A stretch of DNA of 7,442 nucleotides from Spirochaetota bacterium (GTDB taxonomy: Bacteria; Spirochaetota; Spirochaetia; Treponematales; Rectinemataceae): NCBI GenBank assembly GCA_023421875.1, contig JAEZSM010000164.1, forward strand, positions 1-7,442, in the 5' to 3' direction. The notes beneath the pieces are model-generated. The model saw only the letters and a program-made list of their open reading frames with translations. It was not told the DNA's origin and made no database searches. How positions within the stretch are numbered: position 1 is the stretch's first letter; each line of letters begins with the position of its first letter. The position numbers were made by a program, and so were the translations under genes. This document shows positions 6,159 through 7,442 of the stretch, one piece after another.

Positions 6159-6189
6159 GACCGCAGCCCCCACCAACACTTCCGCGGTC
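6159..6189 (+). promoter_or_regulatory. Possible leader hairpin next to the ribosome binding site
   Basis: GACCGC (6159-6164) and GCGGTC (6184-6189) can pair into a 6-bp GC-rich stem with a 19-nt C/A-rich loop. The 3' arm ends directly before the AAGGAG ribosome site (6190-6195). It may affect translation of the binding-protein gene. It does not resemble a purine riboswitch or any other riboswitch core that I recognise, and the large loop makes the stem modest. Confidence 0.3.
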
Positions 6190-6201
6190 AAGGAGAAAGA
6201 G

Positions 6202-7398
6202 ATGAAACGCTTGTGCATTCTCATTCTGGCGGTGCTTTTCGCCGCCTTAAGTCTGCCGGTCTTCGCCCAAGCCCCCAAGGCCGCCGGGTCGAATCTGACC
6301 ATCGGTCTCGTTATGGTCGGTCCCTACAACGATCGCGGCTGGAGCCAAGCCAACTACGACGGCATGCAGTATGTCCTTGAAAAGGTGCCAGGCACCAAAC
6401 TTGTCTATATCGACAAGGCCAACTCGGCCGACAGACCGGGCACCACGGTGTCCCAGCTGGGCGAAAGCCTGGTAGCCCAGGGCGCCAAGCTCATCTGTTT
6501 CTCCTCCGACGACATGATGGACGAGGCGGTCAAATTCGCTGCCGCCCATCCTGATATTTTCGTTATCATGACCACCGGCGATCAGCAGTGGAAGGAAGGC
6601 AAGGCCTACAAGCCCATGGCCAACATGATCAACATCATGGGCAAGATGGAATACATGAAAATGGTAGCCGGCGTCGCCGCCGCCATGACCACGAAAACCG
6701 GCCAGATCGGCTTCCTCGGCCCCCTCATCAACGATGAGACTAGGCGCCTGGCCGCCTCCGCCTACCTCGGCGCGAAATACGCCTGGGTCAACTATCTCAA
6801 GAAGGATCCCGCCCAGCTCAAGTTCCGCGTTACCTGGATCGGCTTCTGGTTCAATATCCCCGGCGTCACCGCCGACCCCACCCAGGTGGCCGACGAGTTC
6901 TTCAATTCAGGCTGCGATGTGGTAATTTCGGGCATCGACACCACGGAAGCCGTGGCCGAAGCAGCCAAGTTCACCGCCCAGGGCAAGCAGGTCTGGGCTA
7001 TCCCCTACGACTATTCCAAGGCCATGGACGAGGGCAAAGGCGTTTCTCTGGGAGTCCCCTATTTTAACTGGGGCCCCGCCTACGCCAAGGCGGTCAAGGA
7101 TGCCATGAACGGCACATGGAAAGCCCACTTCGAGTGGAACGATCCGGACTGGAAGAATATCAACAATCCCGACACCTCCGCCGTGGGATTCATTAAGGGC
7201 GCTCTGTCCAAGACTGCATCCGACGGCGTCGACAAGTTCGTCGGCGAACTCGCCAAGGGCCTCAACCTCTGGACCGGGCCGATGAATCTCCAGGACGGCA
7301 GCGTCTATCTCAAAAGCGGCCAGAAGGCCACGGACCAGCAGATCTGGTACCTGCCCCAGCTCCTCCAGGGCATGACCGGGCAGAGCGTTTCGAAATAA
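6202..7398 (+). CDS. BMP/PnrA-family ABC transporter substrate-binding protein
   Basis: A 398-residue periplasmic solute-binding protein of the BMP (basic membrane protein, PnrA/TmpC-like) family, whose studied members bind purine nucleosides or similar small molecules for ABC import. It has a classic signal peptide (MKRLC, hydrophobic core 5-21, likely cut after Ala22 or Ala24); no cysteine follows the cleavage region, so it appears to be soluble and not a lipoprotein. Family features are LVMVGPYNDRGWSQANYDGM (36-55), the SSDDMMDEAV turn (101-110), GQIGFLGPLINDETRR (167-182) and GFWFNIPGVTADPTQVADEF (214-233), with the domain-closing region near 265-300. The start is supported by AAGGAG 6 nt upstream. 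The ligand cannot be told from sequence; nucleoside is the family default, but other ligands are possible. ATPase and permease genes often follow such genes but would lie past the right edge. Confidence 0.9.
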   Translation: MKRLCILILAVLFAALSLPVFAQAPKAAGSNLTIGLVMVGPYNDRGWSQANYDGMQYVLEKVPGTKLVYIDKANSADRPGTTVSQLGESLVAQGAKLICFSSDDMMDEAVKFAAAHPDIFVIMTTGDQQWKEGKAYKPMANMINIMGKMEYMKMVAGVAAAMTTKTGQIGFLGPLINDETRRLAASAYLGAKYAWVNYLKKDPAQLKFRVTWIGFWFNIPGVTADPTQVADEFFNSGCDVVISGIDTTEAVAEAAKFTAQGKQVWAIPYDYSKAMDEGKGVSLGVPYFNWGPAYAKAVKDAMNGTWKAHFEWNDPDWKNINNPDTSAVGFIKGALSKTASDGVDKFVGELAKGLNLWTGPMNLQDGSVYLKSGQKATDQQIWYLPQLLQGMTGQSVSK

Positions 7399-7442
7399 CA
7401 TTTTACTGCAGCGACCCAAGGCGGCCGGCAAACCCCTGGGGG

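Noticed and set aside
6145..6201. Purine riboswitch ahead of the BMP-family gene
   Set aside because: Considered because relatives bind nucleosides, but the leader is only about 50 nt and lacks the three-way junction core sequences.
6907..7431. 174-codon minus-strand open frame
   Set aside because: Antisense shadow of the BMP-family gene, with no motif or family likeness.
7399..7442. Terminator or next gene after the BMP-family gene
   Set aside because: Only 44 nt remain; no stem with a T-run and no start codon with a ribosome site can be supported.

Overview
The window looks like part of a chromosome from an anaerobic, hydrogen-metabolising, fermentative or acetogenic bacterium of fairly high GC content. 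Five genes on the minus strand form a compact operon for a multisubunit NAD(P)H-linked, probably electron-bifurcating [FeFe] hydrogenase. Three genes on the plus strand encode a TPR protein, a membrane-anchored Ser/Thr kinase-like protein and a BMP/PnrA-type periplasmic binding protein. My best guess for the organism is an anaerobic spirochaete, because these gene families occur together there. This is tentative: clostridial or Thermotoga-like hosts carry the same hydrogenase gene order, and there is no rRNA or other phylogenetic marker here.

Minus strand, read from 3675 down to 1: hydC (NuoE-like [2Fe-2S] subunit), a stand-alone GHKL ATPase, a small thioredoxin-fold protein (hydD-like), hydB (NuoF-like flavoprotein with extra ferredoxin domains) and the first 132 codons of hydA, which runs off the left edge. 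Gaps are 40, -13, 13 and 18 nt, so these are almost certainly one transcript. A good sigma70-like promoter (TTGCCT, 17 nt, TATAAT) lies at 3774-3746, about 64 nt of leader before hydC. HydC and HydB would pass electrons between NAD(P)H, flavin and FeS clusters, and HydA would carry the H-cluster; only its N-terminal [2Fe-2S] and His/Cys [4Fe-4S] binding segments are visible.

Between the two arms (3676-3910) is an AT-rich divergent control region with two perfect palindromes. One overlaps the -35 of a candidate plus-strand promoter and also lies in the hyd leader. This is the most interesting regulatory stretch.

Plus strand: a 187-residue protein made almost entirely of TPR repeats (3911-4474) is followed 46 nt later by a 491-residue kinase-like protein (4521-5996). 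The latter has altered catalytic motifs (HRDxN in place of HRDxK, DFS in place of DFG), an insert in its N-lobe, a two-helix membrane hairpin and a C-terminal PH-like domain. A 205-nt gap with its own promoter precedes a secreted BMP-family solute-binding protein (6202-7398). Its transporter partners, if adjacent, would lie beyond the right edge. No tRNA, rRNA, CRISPR, insertion sequence or prophage features were seen.
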